From the NCBI RefSeq assembly GCF_016937515.1, contig NZ_JAFHKM010000002.1:2599001-2663000 (forward strand): a DNA stretch of 64,000 nt, read 5' to 3'. The notes beneath the pieces are model-generated. The model did no database searches. It had not been told where the DNA came from and saw nothing but the letters and a program-made list of their open reading frames with translations. Positions 1 to 9,475 of this stretch are shown here, in pieces (the first letter of the stretch is position 1; each line of letters begins with the position of its first letter). Made by a program: the position numbers and the translations under genes. Source of the DNA: Cohnella algarum. GTDB lineage: Bacteria; Bacillota; Bacilli; Paenibacillales; Paenibacillaceae.

Positions 1-1
1 G

Positions 2-193
2 GAGCTGCTCGCGCACATTATGCGCCTGGAAACGCCCTACCGGATGGCGGTGCTTCTGTTTTACTATCACGATCTGTCGACCCGGGAGATTGCCGGCGTC
101 CTCAAGGTTCCGGAAGGGACGGTCCGAAGCCGCCTTCACCGGGCACGCGCGTTGCTGAAGGATTATATGAACAGCGGGGAGGAATCGCCGTGA
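2..193 (+). CDS. ECF RNA polymerase sigma factor, C-terminal part
   Basis: The window opens inside this gene; 63 codons remain. The visible part is sigma region 4: a helix-turn-helix with STREIAGVLKVPEGTVRSRL followed by HRARALLK, the usual end of ECF-type sigma factors that recognises the -35 box. The stop codon overlaps the GTG start of the next gene by three bases, so the two are translationally coupled. A sigma factor followed by a single-pass membrane protein with a DUF4367-like outer domain is the classic sigma/anti-sigma pair. The inducing signal cannot be told from the sequence. Confidence 0.85.
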   Translation, partial: ELLAHIMRLETPYRMAVLLFYYHDLSTREIAGVLKVPEGTVRSRLHRARALLKDYMNSGEESP

Positions 194-840
194 ACAGAGA
201 TAAATCCGATGAAGAATTCGCGCAAGCGTTTCGCGACGCTCTCGATCCGATACGCGCGGGCGGGGAACTGCGGCAGCGAACGCTGGATTCGGCGCGGAAG
301 GGATGGCGCGGAGCCCGCCGCAGGCTTCTTCGAGGCGCCGCCGCGTTGTTGATTCCCGCGTTCCTAGCCGCGGCGGCCGTCTATTTCCTGCCGGCCCTGT
401 CCGGCATCCGGGGAGCCGAGACGATTTCCCCCGCGGCAAGAACGGCTTCCCTGTCCCCGAACCCGGCCGCGACGATCAAAGCTCCGATCCCCTCCTATAT
501 TCCGGCAGGCTACAGGATCGAGGAGGTCGTATCGTCGGTTCCCGAGGCGGACGAAGCGCCGGAAATCAACATCCGGTTCGCCTCGGAGCGCCCGGGCTTT
601 CTGGAGCTGACCCGGCGGGAAGCCGCCGCGGAACGGCCCGACGAGCAGAGCTACTACCCGGTCGAGATCGACGGGAAAAAGGGATGGATTCGCAAAGAAG
701 GCGAAGATGCCGTCGAGCTCATTTTGGAGGACGGCGACTACGAATACCGGATTACCGGAACCATTTCCGAGGGCGAAGCCGTGAAGATGGCCCTTTCGAT
801 CGAGCGAAAAGCCAAGGAGGACGAAGAAACGCATGAATGA
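190..840 (+). CDS. DUF4367-type membrane protein, probable anti-sigma factor
   Basis: A 216-residue protein with a charged cytoplasmic N-terminus (1-48), one membrane segment at about 49-68, and an extracytoplasmic domain from about 100 that resembles DUF4367 (IPSYIPAGYRIEEV at its start, a GKKGWI strand motif in the middle). Start GTG at 190 overlaps the stop of the ECF sigma gene, and its own stop overlaps the ATG of the lipoprotein gene at 833. The coupled order suggests it holds the sigma factor at the membrane and senses an envelope signal. The N-terminal part has no zinc-binding HxxxCxxC motif, so any anti-sigma mechanism would differ from the ZAS type; the role is inferred from context. 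Confidence 0.7.
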   Translation: MNRDKSDEEFAQAFRDALDPIRAGGELRQRTLDSARKGWRGARRRLLRGAAALLIPAFLAAAAVYFLPALSGIRGAETISPAARTASLSPNPAATIKAPIPSYIPAGYRIEEVVSSVPEADEAPEINIRFASERPGFLELTRREAAAERPDEQSYYPVEIDGKKGWIRKEGEDAVELILEDGDYEYRITGTISEGEAVKMALSIERKAKEDEETHE

Positions 841-2335
841 ACGATTTGTAAAAAAGAGATGGCCGCGAGTCGCCGCTTCGCTTGTTTTGCTTCTGGTAGC
901 GCTCGCTGCGGCGGGCTGCGACAAGCCGGCGAACGCTCCCGAGCAGACGGAAGCGGAGCCGGCGGAGGCGTCGGGAGAAATCCGCCATCCGCCGGAGAAC
1001 GACTGGAAGCCCTATGAGGCGCGGCCGGGAGAAAAAGTCGAGCTCACGGTGATGTACGCAAGCGAAGCCTCCTTTTACCGGGATTACGGCAATCTGTTTC
1101 TCGCCCGCCACCCGGAGGCGGAATTTCGCGTTGTCGCGCTGTCGGAGACGCGGGGCGAAGGGGATATGCTGGCCAATTACGAGGCCGTGCTCAAGGAGAG
1201 CGCGCCCGACGTGCTCCTGCTGAATGAAGCTCAATACGAGGCGCTCGCCGCAAACGGGCGCCTGCTCGATCTGGACGCTCCGATCCGGAGCAGCGGGTTC
1301 GACATGGAAAGCATGGTTCCGGGCGTCATCGAATTGCTGACGGAGCGGGGAGGCGGCCGGCTGTACGGCCTGTCCCCTTCGTTCGAAAGCCGGGCGCTGT
1401 ATTACAACCGCTCGCTGTTCGACGAATACGGCGTCCCTTATCCGGAACCGGGCATGAGCTGGGAGGAGGTTCTGATGCTGGCCGAGCGGTTCCCGGACGC
1501 AAACGAAGCCGGGCAGCCGCTTTACGGCTTGTACCAGCCGACATTCACGATCAGTCCGTTCGACCTGGCGATGAAAATCGGCAGCGCGCAGCGGCTGTCC
1601 TTGCTCGACCCGGAAGGCGCGAAGCTGCTGCTCGACAGCGAGGGGTGGAAACGGATTTTCTCGCTGGTCGTGGAAGGCTACAAAAACCAGGCGATTTATT
1701 ATCCCGCCGCGCCGCTTCGCGACAACGGCAACGGGACGACCTCCCTGTCTTTGGGCAGCAACCTGTTTTTGGACGGGCAAGCGGCCATGGCGATCGACGA
1801 TATGCTCATGATGCAAATGATGGATTTCCTCGCGGGGCGCAAGGGCGAAAACGAAGGCGAAAGCGCCGCCTTCGCCTGGGACACGGTCCCGATGCCGGTT
1901 AGTCCGGATAATCCCGGCGTGACGCCCTATTTCGAAGTGGAAGATATTTTTGCCGTCAACCGCGAATCCGATCAGCTTTCGCTCGCCTGGGAATTCGTTC
2001 AGTACGTTCATAGCGAGGAGTTTATGACGCTTTCGGCCAAGTCGTCTTCCAAGCTGCTGTCCCGGACCGGCTTCGAGCAGGATTCGAAAGGAAGGGACTT
2101 GTCCGATTTTTACGCGCTCCAGCCGGATTTGACGATGCGGACGCCGCTCGTGCCGAAAGGCTTCACCCGCGCGTTTCGGGATATTGCGGAAAAAGCGATC
2201 ACGGACGCGATCGCGGACCGGATGACAACGGACGAGGCGCTGGCCTACATTCGGGAGGAAGCGCAAAAAACGCTCAACGCTGCGGTCTCTTCCGGCAACC
2301 GCGAACGATTCGCGCTGGACGAGGAGCTGCTATAA
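833..2335 (+). CDS. Extracellular solute-binding lipoprotein, family 1
   Basis: A 500-residue ABC-type binding protein. Residues 1-29 are a lipoprotein signal ending in LAAAGC, so the mature protein is lipid-anchored outside the membrane. The body has family-1 binding-protein features such as ALYYNRSLFDEYGV, where the substrate peptide of sugar-binding proteins is usually AxYYNK, and a C-terminal VQYVHSEEFM helix. The start ATG has AAGGAGGAC eight to nine bases upstream and overlaps the stop of the preceding membrane protein. No permease or ATPase gene follows, so it may be an orphan binding protein or act as the sensory partner of the sigma/anti-sigma pair. The substrate is unknown. Confidence 0.85.
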   Translation: MNERFVKKRWPRVAASLVLLLVALAAAGCDKPANAPEQTEAEPAEASGEIRHPPENDWKPYEARPGEKVELTVMYASEASFYRDYGNLFLARHPEAEFRVVALSETRGEGDMLANYEAVLKESAPDVLLLNEAQYEALAANGRLLDLDAPIRSSGFDMESMVPGVIELLTERGGGRLYGLSPSFESRALYYNRSLFDEYGVPYPEPGMSWEEVLMLAERFPDANEAGQPLYGLYQPTFTISPFDLAMKIGSAQRLSLLDPEGAKLLLDSEGWKRIFSLVVEGYKNQAIYYPAAPLRDNGNGTTSLSLGSNLFLDGQAAMAIDDMLMMQMMDFLAGRKGENEGESAAFAWDTVPMPVSPDNPGVTPYFEVEDIFAVNRESDQLSLAWEFVQYVHSEEFMTLSAKSSSKLLSRTGFEQDSKGRDLSDFYALQPDLTMRTPLVPKGFTRAFRDIAEKAITDAIADRMTTDEALAYIREEAQKTLNAAVSSGNRERFALDEELL

Positions 2336-2452
2336 GGGGAAGTCGTTGGACCGGTTTGACCGGGACGCCGAAACGCGTTATGATCGGGGGCAGATCGGCG
2401 GAACGCGCAAAGGAAGCGGCGGGAAGCAAGCCGGTTCGGAGGGGAAGAGAGC

Positions 2453-3561
2453 ATGGAGTCTTCGGAAGTGTCGTTCCAATTCGCCGGCCGTATCGGCTGG
2501 ATTCGTTTGAACCGCCCCCGCGTCATCAATGCGATTACGGCCGAGATGGCGGAAAAAATCGCGCTGCAGCTGGAACGTTGGAAGACCGAGCCGGATTTGC
2601 GGCTGGTCGTCATTTCCGGCGAAGGAGAGCGGGGCTTTTGTGCCGGCGGGGATATGGCCCGGTTGTACGAAGCGCGGAATAGCGGGATAACGGAACTGGC
2701 CGCGCGTTTGTTCGGGTGGGGTTACCGCCTGGATTACATCGTATATCGCTATCCGGTCCCGGTGCTCGTCTGGATGGACGGAGTCGTTATGGGCGGCGGA
2801 GCGGGCATCGGCTCCGCCGCCAGCCACCGAATCGTGACGGAACGGACGAAATGGGCGATGCCGGAATTGAATATCGGCTTCTTTCCCGATGTCGGCTCGA
2901 GCTACTTCTTGAACCGCATGCCGGGCAGAATCGGCCTTTATTTGGCGCTGACCTCCTCCGTCATAACGGGGGAGGATCTGCTGTACTTGGGGGCGGCGGA
3001 GGTTTATACGAGCAGCGGGCGGTGGGACGAAGCGAAGGCAAATCTGCAAAGCCTCGGCGAAGGAGGCTTTACCTCGCGGCAGTTGTCCGAGCTGCTCGCC
3101 CAAATGCAGGACAAGCCGACGCGGCCGTCCCGCTTGGCCGCCCTGCGCGAGCGGATCGACGACCACTTTGCCCGCGCGACGATCGAGGACATCCTGGCGT
3201 CTCTGGAACGCGCGGCCGGGGAAGGGGACGAGTGGGCTTGGGAAACGTTAACCGCGCTGCGCCGGAAGCCGCCGACCTCCCTTAAAGTGACGCTTCGCCA
3301 GTTTCAATCGGGCAGGGGAAATCGCTGGCCGATTGCCTCAGGATGGAAATGGACATGAGCATGAATTTCGTCGCGCACGACGATTTGTACGAAGGGATTC
3401 GCGCCGTTCTCATCGACAAGGATCGCAATCCGCGCTGGCAGCCGGCCGAGCTGGGCGAGGTGGACGAGCGGCGCGTGCAGTCGTTTTTCCGCTATGACTG
3501 GCCGGGCGGACGGCATCCGCTCGCGGAATTGGCGAGCGAGACGGTATCCCTGCCGGAATAG
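2453..3561 (+). pseudogene. 3-hydroxyisobutyryl-CoA hydrolase-like protein, frameshifted
   Basis: Crotonase-fold acyl-CoA hydrolase of the HIBYL-CoA hydrolase branch, normally acting in valine breakdown. Diagnostic stretches are GFCAGGDMARLYEA (oxyanion-hole loop), MGGGAGIG and MPELNIGFFPDVGSSYFL. The first frame runs to a stop at 3358. The family's C-terminal part, SLADCLRMEMDMSMNF and EGIRAVLIDKDRNPRW, continues in the +1 frame to 3561. Restoring one G in the GGGG run at 3315-3318 joins the two into one protein of about 370 residues, the family's usual length. This is either a real frameshift or a sequencing error. Similar lesions occur elsewhere in the window. Confidence 0.8.
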
Positions 3562-3595
3562 CCCGGCCGCAGCGGAGTGCCCCGCGAAACGCTCG

Positions 3596-4588
3596 TCATG
3601 TCGTGTCGCCGACGATCAGTTCGACATCGACCAGTGTGTTGTTGATCAGCGCGTCGTCGCCCTTCTCGATCATTCGCACGAGCGTCGTCAACAGCATGCG
3701 CCCGATCCGGTCCGTCGGCTGCTTGATCGTCGTCAGCTTCGGTTCCTGCAGCATGCGGGTGAAGCTGTGATAGTCGTAGCCGACGATTTTGAGCTGTTCC
3801 GGCACGCGCAATCCCTGCTGCTTGGCGTAGATATACAGCGCGTAGGCGACGATGTCGTTGCTGCAAAAAATGCCGTCGTAGCGGGACAGCTCGATCGAGG
3901 AAAGCTCGCGGGTAATGAAGTCCATGAAATACTCGAACGTCAGCTTGTTGCGGGCGCCCTCGATAAAATGATATTCCACGTCATGCTTCATGCAAGTTAA
4001 AATAAAGGCGTCCCCGCGCCGGTTGGACAGCATGTCTAACTCGAGCGGGCCCGAAATGTGGAGCAGCCTTTTGCAGCCTTTGGAAATCAAGTGCTCGGTG
4101 GCGAGCTCCCCGCCGCGGAAATTGTCCGATCCGACGCACGGAATGCTCCGCGAAATGACCCGGTCGAACGACACGATCGGCAGCGAAAGTTTCTTGTATT
4201 TCTCCGTATCGAGCGTATGGCTGCACATAATAATGCCGTCGACCTGATTCTCCCGGAGCATGCTGATATATTCCTCTTCCTTCTTCGGATCGTCGAGCGA
4301 GTTGCACACGAGCACTTTATAATTCAGCTCGTTGGCGCTGATTTCGACGAATTTGACCAACTCCGAGAAAAAAGGATGATTCGAATCCGGGACGATGATT
4401 CCGACGAAAAACGTCTGGTTTTTCAGCAGCGCCCGGGCGATCTGGTTGGGGCGGTAGTCCAAGTCCCGCATGGCGGTTTCGACTTTCCGGCGGGTTTCCT
4501 TGCTGATGTAGCCGCGGTTGTTGATGACCCGGGATACGGTGGCGACGGAGACGCCCGCTTTTTTTGCGACTTCTTTTATGCCTGACAT
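3596..4588 (-). CDS. LacI-family transcriptional regulator of the fructosidase operon
   Basis: A 330-residue repressor. Residues 1-55 form the LacI helix-turn-helix with KEVAKKAGVSVATVSRVINN, followed by the hinge helix (PNQIARALL) and a periplasmic-binding-protein-like sensor domain (VGIIVPDSNHPFFSEL onwards). Start at 4588 was chosen because AGAGGA lies eight bases upstream and the conserved N-terminus begins there; an in-frame extension to 4630 lacks both. It is divergent from the sugar importer and glycosidase operon starting at 4857 and most likely represses it, releasing on a sugar ligand. The intergenic region holds a TGTAAACGTTT-type operator. Confidence 0.9.
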   Translation of the reverse strand: MSGIKEVAKKAGVSVATVSRVINNRGYISKETRRKVETAMRDLDYRPNQIARALLKNQTFFVGIIVPDSNHPFFSELVKFVEISANELNYKVLVCNSLDDPKKEEEYISMLRENQVDGIIMCSHTLDTEKYKKLSLPIVSFDRVISRSIPCVGSDNFRGGELATEHLISKGCKRLLHISGPLELDMLSNRRGDAFILTCMKHDVEYHFIEGARNKLTFEYFMDFITRELSSIELSRYDGIFCSNDIVAYALYIYAKQQGLRVPEQLKIVGYDYHSFTRMLQEPKLTTIKQPTDRIGRMLLTTLVRMIEKGDDALINNTLVDVELIVGDTT

Positions 4589-4668
4589 TTCATCAATCCT
4601 CTGGATTAGACTGTTCGCGCCGTTCGTCATTGCAAGCTGGCGGCCTCGCTACGGAAGCCTATTTTCCT

Positions 4669-4697
4669 ATTATAACAATATAAAAACGTTATCACAA
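4669..4697 (-). promoter_or_regulatory. Promoter of the lacI-type regulator
   Basis: On the minus strand a TATAAT -10 (4669-4674) is preceded at 17 bases by TTGTGA (4692-4697). A half-operator-like AAAACGTT lies in the spacer (4683-4690), which would allow autoregulation. Confidence 0.5.
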
Positions 4698-4757
4698 AAG
4701 TGATATAAATATCAACAAATCGTCCGTATAACATGATATTTTATGCGTAAAAATGAT

Positions 4758-4795
4758 GTGTAAACGTTTGACATAAATTTTGATGTGAGTATAAT
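4758..4795 (+). promoter_or_regulatory. Operon promoter overlapped by a LacI-type operator
   Basis: TTGACA (4768-4773) and TATAAT (4790-4795) are both perfect sigma-A boxes, 16 bases apart. The near-palindrome TGTAAACGTTTGACA (4759-4773) has the central ACGT typical of LacI-family operators and covers the -35 box, so binding would block polymerase. The TATAAT box lies 61 bases before the binding-protein start. Confidence 0.75.
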
Positions 4796-4856
4796 GAGCT
4801 TATCTCATCATGATGAAAACGAGAAAAATATGACAAATTGTGGAGGTACTGCAGCA

Positions 4857-6149
4857 ATGAAGAAAAGTTTGTCCATCCTTCTGATTCTGGCTTTTATGGT
4901 CTCCGTTCTCGCGGCTTGCGGGGGAGGTTCCGACGGCGGGGAAGAAGCCGGTTCGAAAGTCGAAATTACCGTTCTCGTCGGCAAGCAGGAAATCGCGCAG
5001 CAATTCGAAGAGATGGTGAAGGAATACAACGAATCCCAGGACGGGGCCAACGTAACGGTCGTTTCGACGGCCGGGCAAAACGGCTACGAGCGGATAACGA
5101 CGCTGTATGCGGCCGGTAACGCGCCGACGATCATGCACTTCTTGTCCGAATTCGGCGAAATGCAAAGCAAGCTGGCGGACCTGTCCGATCAGGAATGGGT
5201 GCAGAACGCGAACGAAGGCACGCTCGATTACGTAACGGTCGACGGGAAGGTCTACGGCATGCCGATGTCCGTCGAAGCGTTCGGGCTGCTGTACAACAAG
5301 TCCGTTCTCGATCAGGCCGTCGGCGGAAGCTTCGATCCCGCCACGATCAAAACCCGCGACGACCTCAAAGCTTTGTTCGACAAGATCGAGGCGACGGGCG
5401 CCAAGGCGGTCGAAATTTCTCCGGTGGACTGGTCGCTCGGCGCGCATCTCACCAGCGTGTATATGGCTAACGAATCGGACACGCACGAAGGCCGGTTGCA
5501 ATATATCGAAGACTTGAAAAGCGGCGCCGCGGATCTAAACGCGGACGAAGCGTTCAACGGCTGGCTGGACACGTTCGACCTGCTGAAGGAATACAACATT
5601 TCCAAAGACGCGCCGCTGGCGGCGCTCTACGACGACGGTCCGATGCTGCTGGCCGACGGCGAAGTCGGCACGTGGTTCATGGGCAACTGGGCATATACGC
5701 AAATCAAGGAGATCGACCCGGACGGCGAGTACGGCTTCCTTCCGCTGCCGATTAGCAATGACGCTTCCGATCCCGGCAACAGCTCCATCTCGGTCGGCGT
5801 TCCGGAATATTGGGCGATTGACAAGGAACAGTCCACTCCCGAGCAGCAGCAGGCGGCGAAGGATTTCCTGAACTGGATGGTATCGAGCGAGAAAGGCCAG
5901 GACTACTATGTCAACAAGTTTAATTTCGTTCCGGCCTACGGCAATTTTGCCGTCAAGCCGCAAGATCCGGTTTCGACCTCGATGATGGGCTATATGGAAG
6001 CGGGCAACACGCTCGCGTGGATGAACAACTACTATCCGCCCGAAGCTTTCCCGTCGATGGCGGCCTCTTTGCAGAAGTATTTGAGCAACAACATCGATCG
6101 CGCGGGATTGGTCAAGGAATTCGGCGATTACTGGAAGTCGCTGGGCTAA
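4857..6149 (+). CDS. Sugar ABC transporter, substrate-binding lipoprotein
   Basis: A 430-residue family-1 binding protein with a lipoprotein signal ending in VLAAC at about residue 21. It captures the operon's oligosaccharide at the cell surface and delivers it to the two downstream permeases. Motifs include YGMPMSVEAFGLLYNKSVLD and ADGEVGTWFMGNW, both typical of CUT1 importers. The start at 4857 has GGAGG ten bases upstream; an in-frame ATG at 4785 lies before the promoter's +1 and is not credible. A large hairpin follows the gene. No ATPase is encoded here, so a shared MsmX-type ATPase elsewhere is expected. Confidence 0.93.
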   Translation: MKKSLSILLILAFMVSVLAACGGGSDGGEEAGSKVEITVLVGKQEIAQQFEEMVKEYNESQDGANVTVVSTAGQNGYERITTLYAAGNAPTIMHFLSEFGEMQSKLADLSDQEWVQNANEGTLDYVTVDGKVYGMPMSVEAFGLLYNKSVLDQAVGGSFDPATIKTRDDLKALFDKIEATGAKAVEISPVDWSLGAHLTSVYMANESDTHEGRLQYIEDLKSGAADLNADEAFNGWLDTFDLLKEYNISKDAPLAALYDDGPMLLADGEVGTWFMGNWAYTQIKEIDPDGEYGFLPLPISNDASDPGNSSISVGVPEYWAIDKEQSTPEQQQAAKDFLNWMVSSEKGQDYYVNKFNFVPAYGNFAVKPQDPVSTSMMGYMEAGNTLAWMNNYYPPEAFPSMAASLQKYLSNNIDRAGLVKEFGDYWKSLG

Positions 6150-6171
6150 GCGGACAAGCAGCGAAAGCCGC

Positions 6172-6212
6172 GAGCGGGGCGGACAGCCTGTAAAGGCTGT
6201 CCGGACCCGCTC
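6172..6212 (+). other. Intercistronic stem-loop after the binding-protein gene
   Basis: A long GC-rich hairpin (GAGCGGGGCGGACAGCCT, loop GTAA, AGGCTGTCCGGACCCGCTC) without a U-run. It lies between the binding protein and the first permease. Such stems usually stabilise the upstream mRNA or reduce downstream expression, giving more binding protein than permease. Confidence 0.65.
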
Positions 6213-6240
6213 CGGCTTTAACGACTTTGCGGAGGTACCC

Positions 6241-7125
6241 ATGTATCAGGAAAAGACGTTTTTCGGAAAGTTGAAGGTGTTCGGGATATTCGGTTTTATC
6301 CCGCTTTTTGCTTTTTGCACGGTGATCGTCCTGCCGTTTCTAATCGGGATTTACATGACTTTCACCGACTGGAACGGAAGCGCGTCGAATTCTTCTTATC
6401 TCGGTTTCGTCAATTACGCCGATGCCGTTCGGGATCCGGCATTCTGGACCTCGATGTGGCTGACGCTGAAATACGTCGTCGTCAATCTGATTTTGACGAA
6501 CGTTCTCGCCTTCGTGCTGGCGCTGCTCGTCACGAGCGGCTTCAAGGGGCAGAACTTTTTTCGCGCCGGATTTTTTACGCCCAATTTGATCGGCGGCATT
6601 ATTTTGGGCTTCGTGTGGCAGTTCATTTTTTCGCGGGTCCTCGTTTATTTCGGAAGCGAGTTCGGCTGGGGGCTGTTTTCGAGCTCCTGGCTTGGGGACC
6701 CGGACAAGGCGCTGTGGGCGCTTATTGTCGTCGGCGTATGGCAGAACGCCGGGTACATGATGCTCATCTACGTCGCCGGCCTGATCGGCATTTCCGGCTC
6801 CTTGACCGAGGCCGCGGGGCTGGACGGAGCGTCCTGGCTCAGACAGCTGTTCAGCATCAAAATTCCGCTCATGATCCCGTCCTTTACGATCAGCCTGTTT
6901 CTGACGCTGCAGAAGAGCTTCATGGTGTACGATACGAATCTGTCCCTGACGAAGGGCGACCCGTTCCGTTCGACGGAGCTGATCGCCATGCACGTCTACA
7001 ATGAAGCGTTCGTCAATCAAAATCTGGGGCCCGGCCAGGCGAAAGCGTTTATTTTGTTCGCCATCGTCGCCATTATTGCGATTCTGCAGGTCAGCGCCAT
7101 GAAAAAAGCGGAGGTGGAGGCATGA
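6241..7125 (+). CDS. Sugar ABC transporter permease (MalF type)
   Basis: A 294-residue inner-membrane protein with about six membrane segments. It contains the permease EAA loop, here EAAGLDGASWLRQLFSIKIP, which docks the ATPase. Its start has GGAGG seven bases upstream. The last four bases (ATGA) overlap the start of the second permease, so the two are coupled and form the membrane channel of a CUT1-type importer with the lipoprotein at 4857. Confidence 0.93.
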   Translation: MYQEKTFFGKLKVFGIFGFIPLFAFCTVIVLPFLIGIYMTFTDWNGSASNSSYLGFVNYADAVRDPAFWTSMWLTLKYVVVNLILTNVLAFVLALLVTSGFKGQNFFRAGFFTPNLIGGIILGFVWQFIFSRVLVYFGSEFGWGLFSSSWLGDPDKALWALIVVGVWQNAGYMMLIYVAGLIGISGSLTEAAGLDGASWLRQLFSIKIPLMIPSFTISLFLTLQKSFMVYDTNLSLTKGDPFRSTELIAMHVYNEAFVNQNLGPGQAKAFILFAIVAIIAILQVSAMKKAEVEA

Positions 7126-7946
7126 AGTCGCGAAGCGTCGGGAAATCGGCCGCGTTCGTATTCAACGTCGTTTTGCTCGTTCTCTTTGTGTTCCCGCTGC
7201 TGCTCGTGCTGCTCAACTCCTTCAAGGCGCGAACGGACATCATCCGCAATCCGCTGGCGCTGCCGGACGAATGGTTGTGGAGCAATTATTCGGAAGCGTT
7301 CCGGACGATGGACTTTTCCTATGCGGTGCTCAACTCGCTGACGGTTACGATTTTGGGGGTCGCCCTGATCACCGTTTTTTCCGCATCGCTTGCCTACATG
7401 TTGGTTCGTTGGAAATGGAAAATCAACAACTATCTATTGATGGCGCTCGTCGCGTCGATGATCATTCCGTTTCAGGCGCTGATGATTCCGTTCGTCACCC
7501 TGTACGGCAATCTGCATCTGCTCAACAGCAAGTGGGCGCTGATCTATTTCTATCTCGGCTTCGGCATGAGCATGGCGACCTTTATGTATCACGGGTTCGT
7601 GAAAAACGTGCCCAAGGAGCTGGAAGAAGCCGCGCTGATCGACGGAGCGGGCAAAGTCCGGGTATTTGGGGGAATCGTCTTTCCGATCTTAAAGCCGATT
7701 TCCACTACGCTGGCCATTTTGAACGTGCTCTGGATCTGGAACGACTTTTTGCTTCCTTCGCTCGCGCTGATTAAGCCGGAAGACCGGACGCTGCCGCTGT
7801 CGACGTTTTATTTTTTCGGAAAATACACCTCGAATTACGGGGTGGCGATGGCCGCGCTCGTGCTGTCGATCATTCCCGTTATCGTATTTTATTTTGCCAT
7901 GCAAAAGCAGATTATCGATGGCGTTGTTGAAGGAGCCGTTAAATAA
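7122..7946 (+). CDS. Sugar ABC transporter permease (MalG type)
   Basis: A 274-residue permease with about six membrane segments and the EAA motif EEAALIDGAGKVRVFGGIVF. It pairs with the permease at 6241. Its stop TAA shares one base with the ATG of the GH32 gene (TAATG), linking uptake and hydrolysis in one transcript. The C-terminus IIDGVVEGAVK is typical of MalG-type subunits. Confidence 0.93.
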   Translation: MKSRSVGKSAAFVFNVVLLVLFVFPLLLVLLNSFKARTDIIRNPLALPDEWLWSNYSEAFRTMDFSYAVLNSLTVTILGVALITVFSASLAYMLVRWKWKINNYLLMALVASMIIPFQALMIPFVTLYGNLHLLNSKWALIYFYLGFGMSMATFMYHGFVKNVPKELEEAALIDGAGKVRVFGGIVFPILKPISTTLAILNVLWIWNDFLLPSLALIKPEDRTLPLSTFYFFGKYTSNYGVAMAALVLSIIPVIVFYFAMQKQIIDGVVEGAVK

Positions 7947-9475
7947 TGAATGAAATACCCGACCTTATCGCGGAAGCGAATCGGCACATTTCCTCCGTCC
8001 GCGATGCGGTCGCGCGCAGCGGATGGAAGCCGCGTTACCATTTGTCGCCCCAGGCGGGCTGGATGAACGATCCGAACGGCTTTATTCATTTTCGCGGCAA
8101 ATACCACGTGTTTTTCCAGCATTGTCCGTTCAAGCCCGAATGGGGCCCGATGTATTGGGGGCATATGATCAGTCCCGACCTCGTTCATTGGAGGCATCTT
8201 CCGATCGCGCTTGCGCCGGACCAGGAGTACGATCGCGACGGCTGCTTCTCGGGCAGCGCGATCGAAGCCGATGGCAAGCTGTACCTGATGTACACCGGCA
8301 ATGTTTGGACCGGTCCGGATCAGGCGGCCGACCTGCTTCAGACGCAGTGCCTCGCTGTCAGCGAAGATGGCGTCCGCTTCGTCAAGCTGCCGGAAAATCC
8401 GGTCATCGGCGCGACGCCCGAAGGGGACATCCACCCATTCCATTTCCGCGATCCGAAGGTTTGGAAACAGGGGGATCTTTACTATTGCGTCATCGCGTCC
8501 CGCAGCAAAAACGAAATCGGCCAGGCGCTGCTGTACCGTTCGGCCGATCTCAAACAGTGGGAATTCGTCAACGTCATGGCCAAGGGCGGGCGCAATCCGG
8601 GTTATATGTGGGAGTGTCCGGACGTGTTTCAATTAGACGGCAAGGACGTGCTCGTCTTGTCCCCGCAGGGAATGAAACCCGAGGGCTACTTGTACCGCAA
8701 CAAGGACCAATCGGGGTACGTGCTCGGCAAGCTCGATCCGGAGACTGGCATGATGTCCCACGGCCCGTTCCGCCTGCTGGACTACGGCTTTGATTTTTAC
8801 GCGCCGCAAACGACGGTCGACGCGCACGGCCGGCGGGTAATGATCGCGTGGATGAACATGTGGGAAAGCCTGATGCCGGAGCGGCGGCATGGCTGGGCCG
8901 GCGCTATGACGCTGCCGCGGCGTCTGGAGCTGAGGGAGGACCGGCTGCTCGTATTTCCGGCACGGGAGCTGGAGGCGCTCAGGGGAGAGGGCATCCGCTA
9001 CGAAAACGTCGAAGTGCGGGGCGGCGAGGAGGTCAACCTGCCGGGCGTGGAAGGCGACAGTCTCGAGTTGGCCGTCGTGCTGCAGGGACGTCCGGCAAGC
9101 CGGTTCGGCCTTATGCTCCGCTGCGGCGAAGCGGACGGCGAGCGGACCGTCCTGACATACGACGGCAAGGAAGGCGTTCTGGAGCTGGACCGGAACGCGT
9201 CCGGCCAAGGCCCGGGCGGCGAGCGGCAAGCGCCGGTCGCTCTGCGCGAGGGCAAGCTGGCGCTGCGCGTGTTCGTCGACCGGTCTTCCGTCGAAGTGTT
9301 CACGGAAGACGGCGAGGTCGCGATGACGGCCCGGATTTATCCCGGCGAGGGGTCGGTCGGCATTCGCTTTTTCGCCGATGGCGGCATGGTCATTCGCGAG
9401 CTGGAGAGCTGGGCGCTCGGCGATTGTTACCCGATCGGGAACGAGTCGAACGGAACGGAGGAAACGACCTTATGA
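7946..9475 (+). CDS. GH32 beta-fructofuranosidase (sucrose/levan/inulin hydrolase)
   Basis: A 509-residue glycoside hydrolase family 32 enzyme releasing fructose from sucrose or fructo-oligosaccharides. The nucleophile is D42 in WMNDPNG (39-45). FRDPKV carries the transition-state stabiliser, and the acid/base Glu is in WECPDVF near residue 222. The C-terminal part is the usual beta-sandwich (VFVDRSSVEVFTEDGEVAM). No signal peptide is visible, so it acts in the cytoplasm on imported sugar. Coupled to the permease before it and, by an ATGA overlap, to the GH13 gene after it. Whether the substrate is phosphorylated cannot be told, but an ABC importer argues for free sugar. Confidence 0.93.
   Translation: MNEIPDLIAEANRHISSVRDAVARSGWKPRYHLSPQAGWMNDPNGFIHFRGKYHVFFQHCPFKPEWGPMYWGHMISPDLVHWRHLPIALAPDQEYDRDGCFSGSAIEADGKLYLMYTGNVWTGPDQAADLLQTQCLAVSEDGVRFVKLPENPVIGATPEGDIHPFHFRDPKVWKQGDLYYCVIASRSKNEIGQALLYRSADLKQWEFVNVMAKGGRNPGYMWECPDVFQLDGKDVLVLSPQGMKPEGYLYRNKDQSGYVLGKLDPETGMMSHGPFRLLDYGFDFYAPQTTVDAHGRRVMIAWMNMWESLMPERRHGWAGAMTLPRRLELREDRLLVFPARELEALRGEGIRYENVEVRGGEEVNLPGVEGDSLELAVVLQGRPASRFGLMLRCGEADGERTVLTYDGKEGVLELDRNASGQGPGGERQAPVALREGKLALRVFVDRSSVEVFTEDGEVAMTARIYPGEGSVGIRFFADGGMVIRELESWALGDCYPIGNESNGTEETTL

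Noticed and set aside
752..2266. 504-codon open frame on the minus strand
   Set aside because: Antisense to the solute-binding lipoprotein, with no ribosome site or recognisable domain.
4759..4773. CcpA cre site
   Set aside because: TGTAAACGTTTGACA looks like cre but breaks the consensus in its right half (G and A where W and C are needed). A local LacI-type operator fits better.
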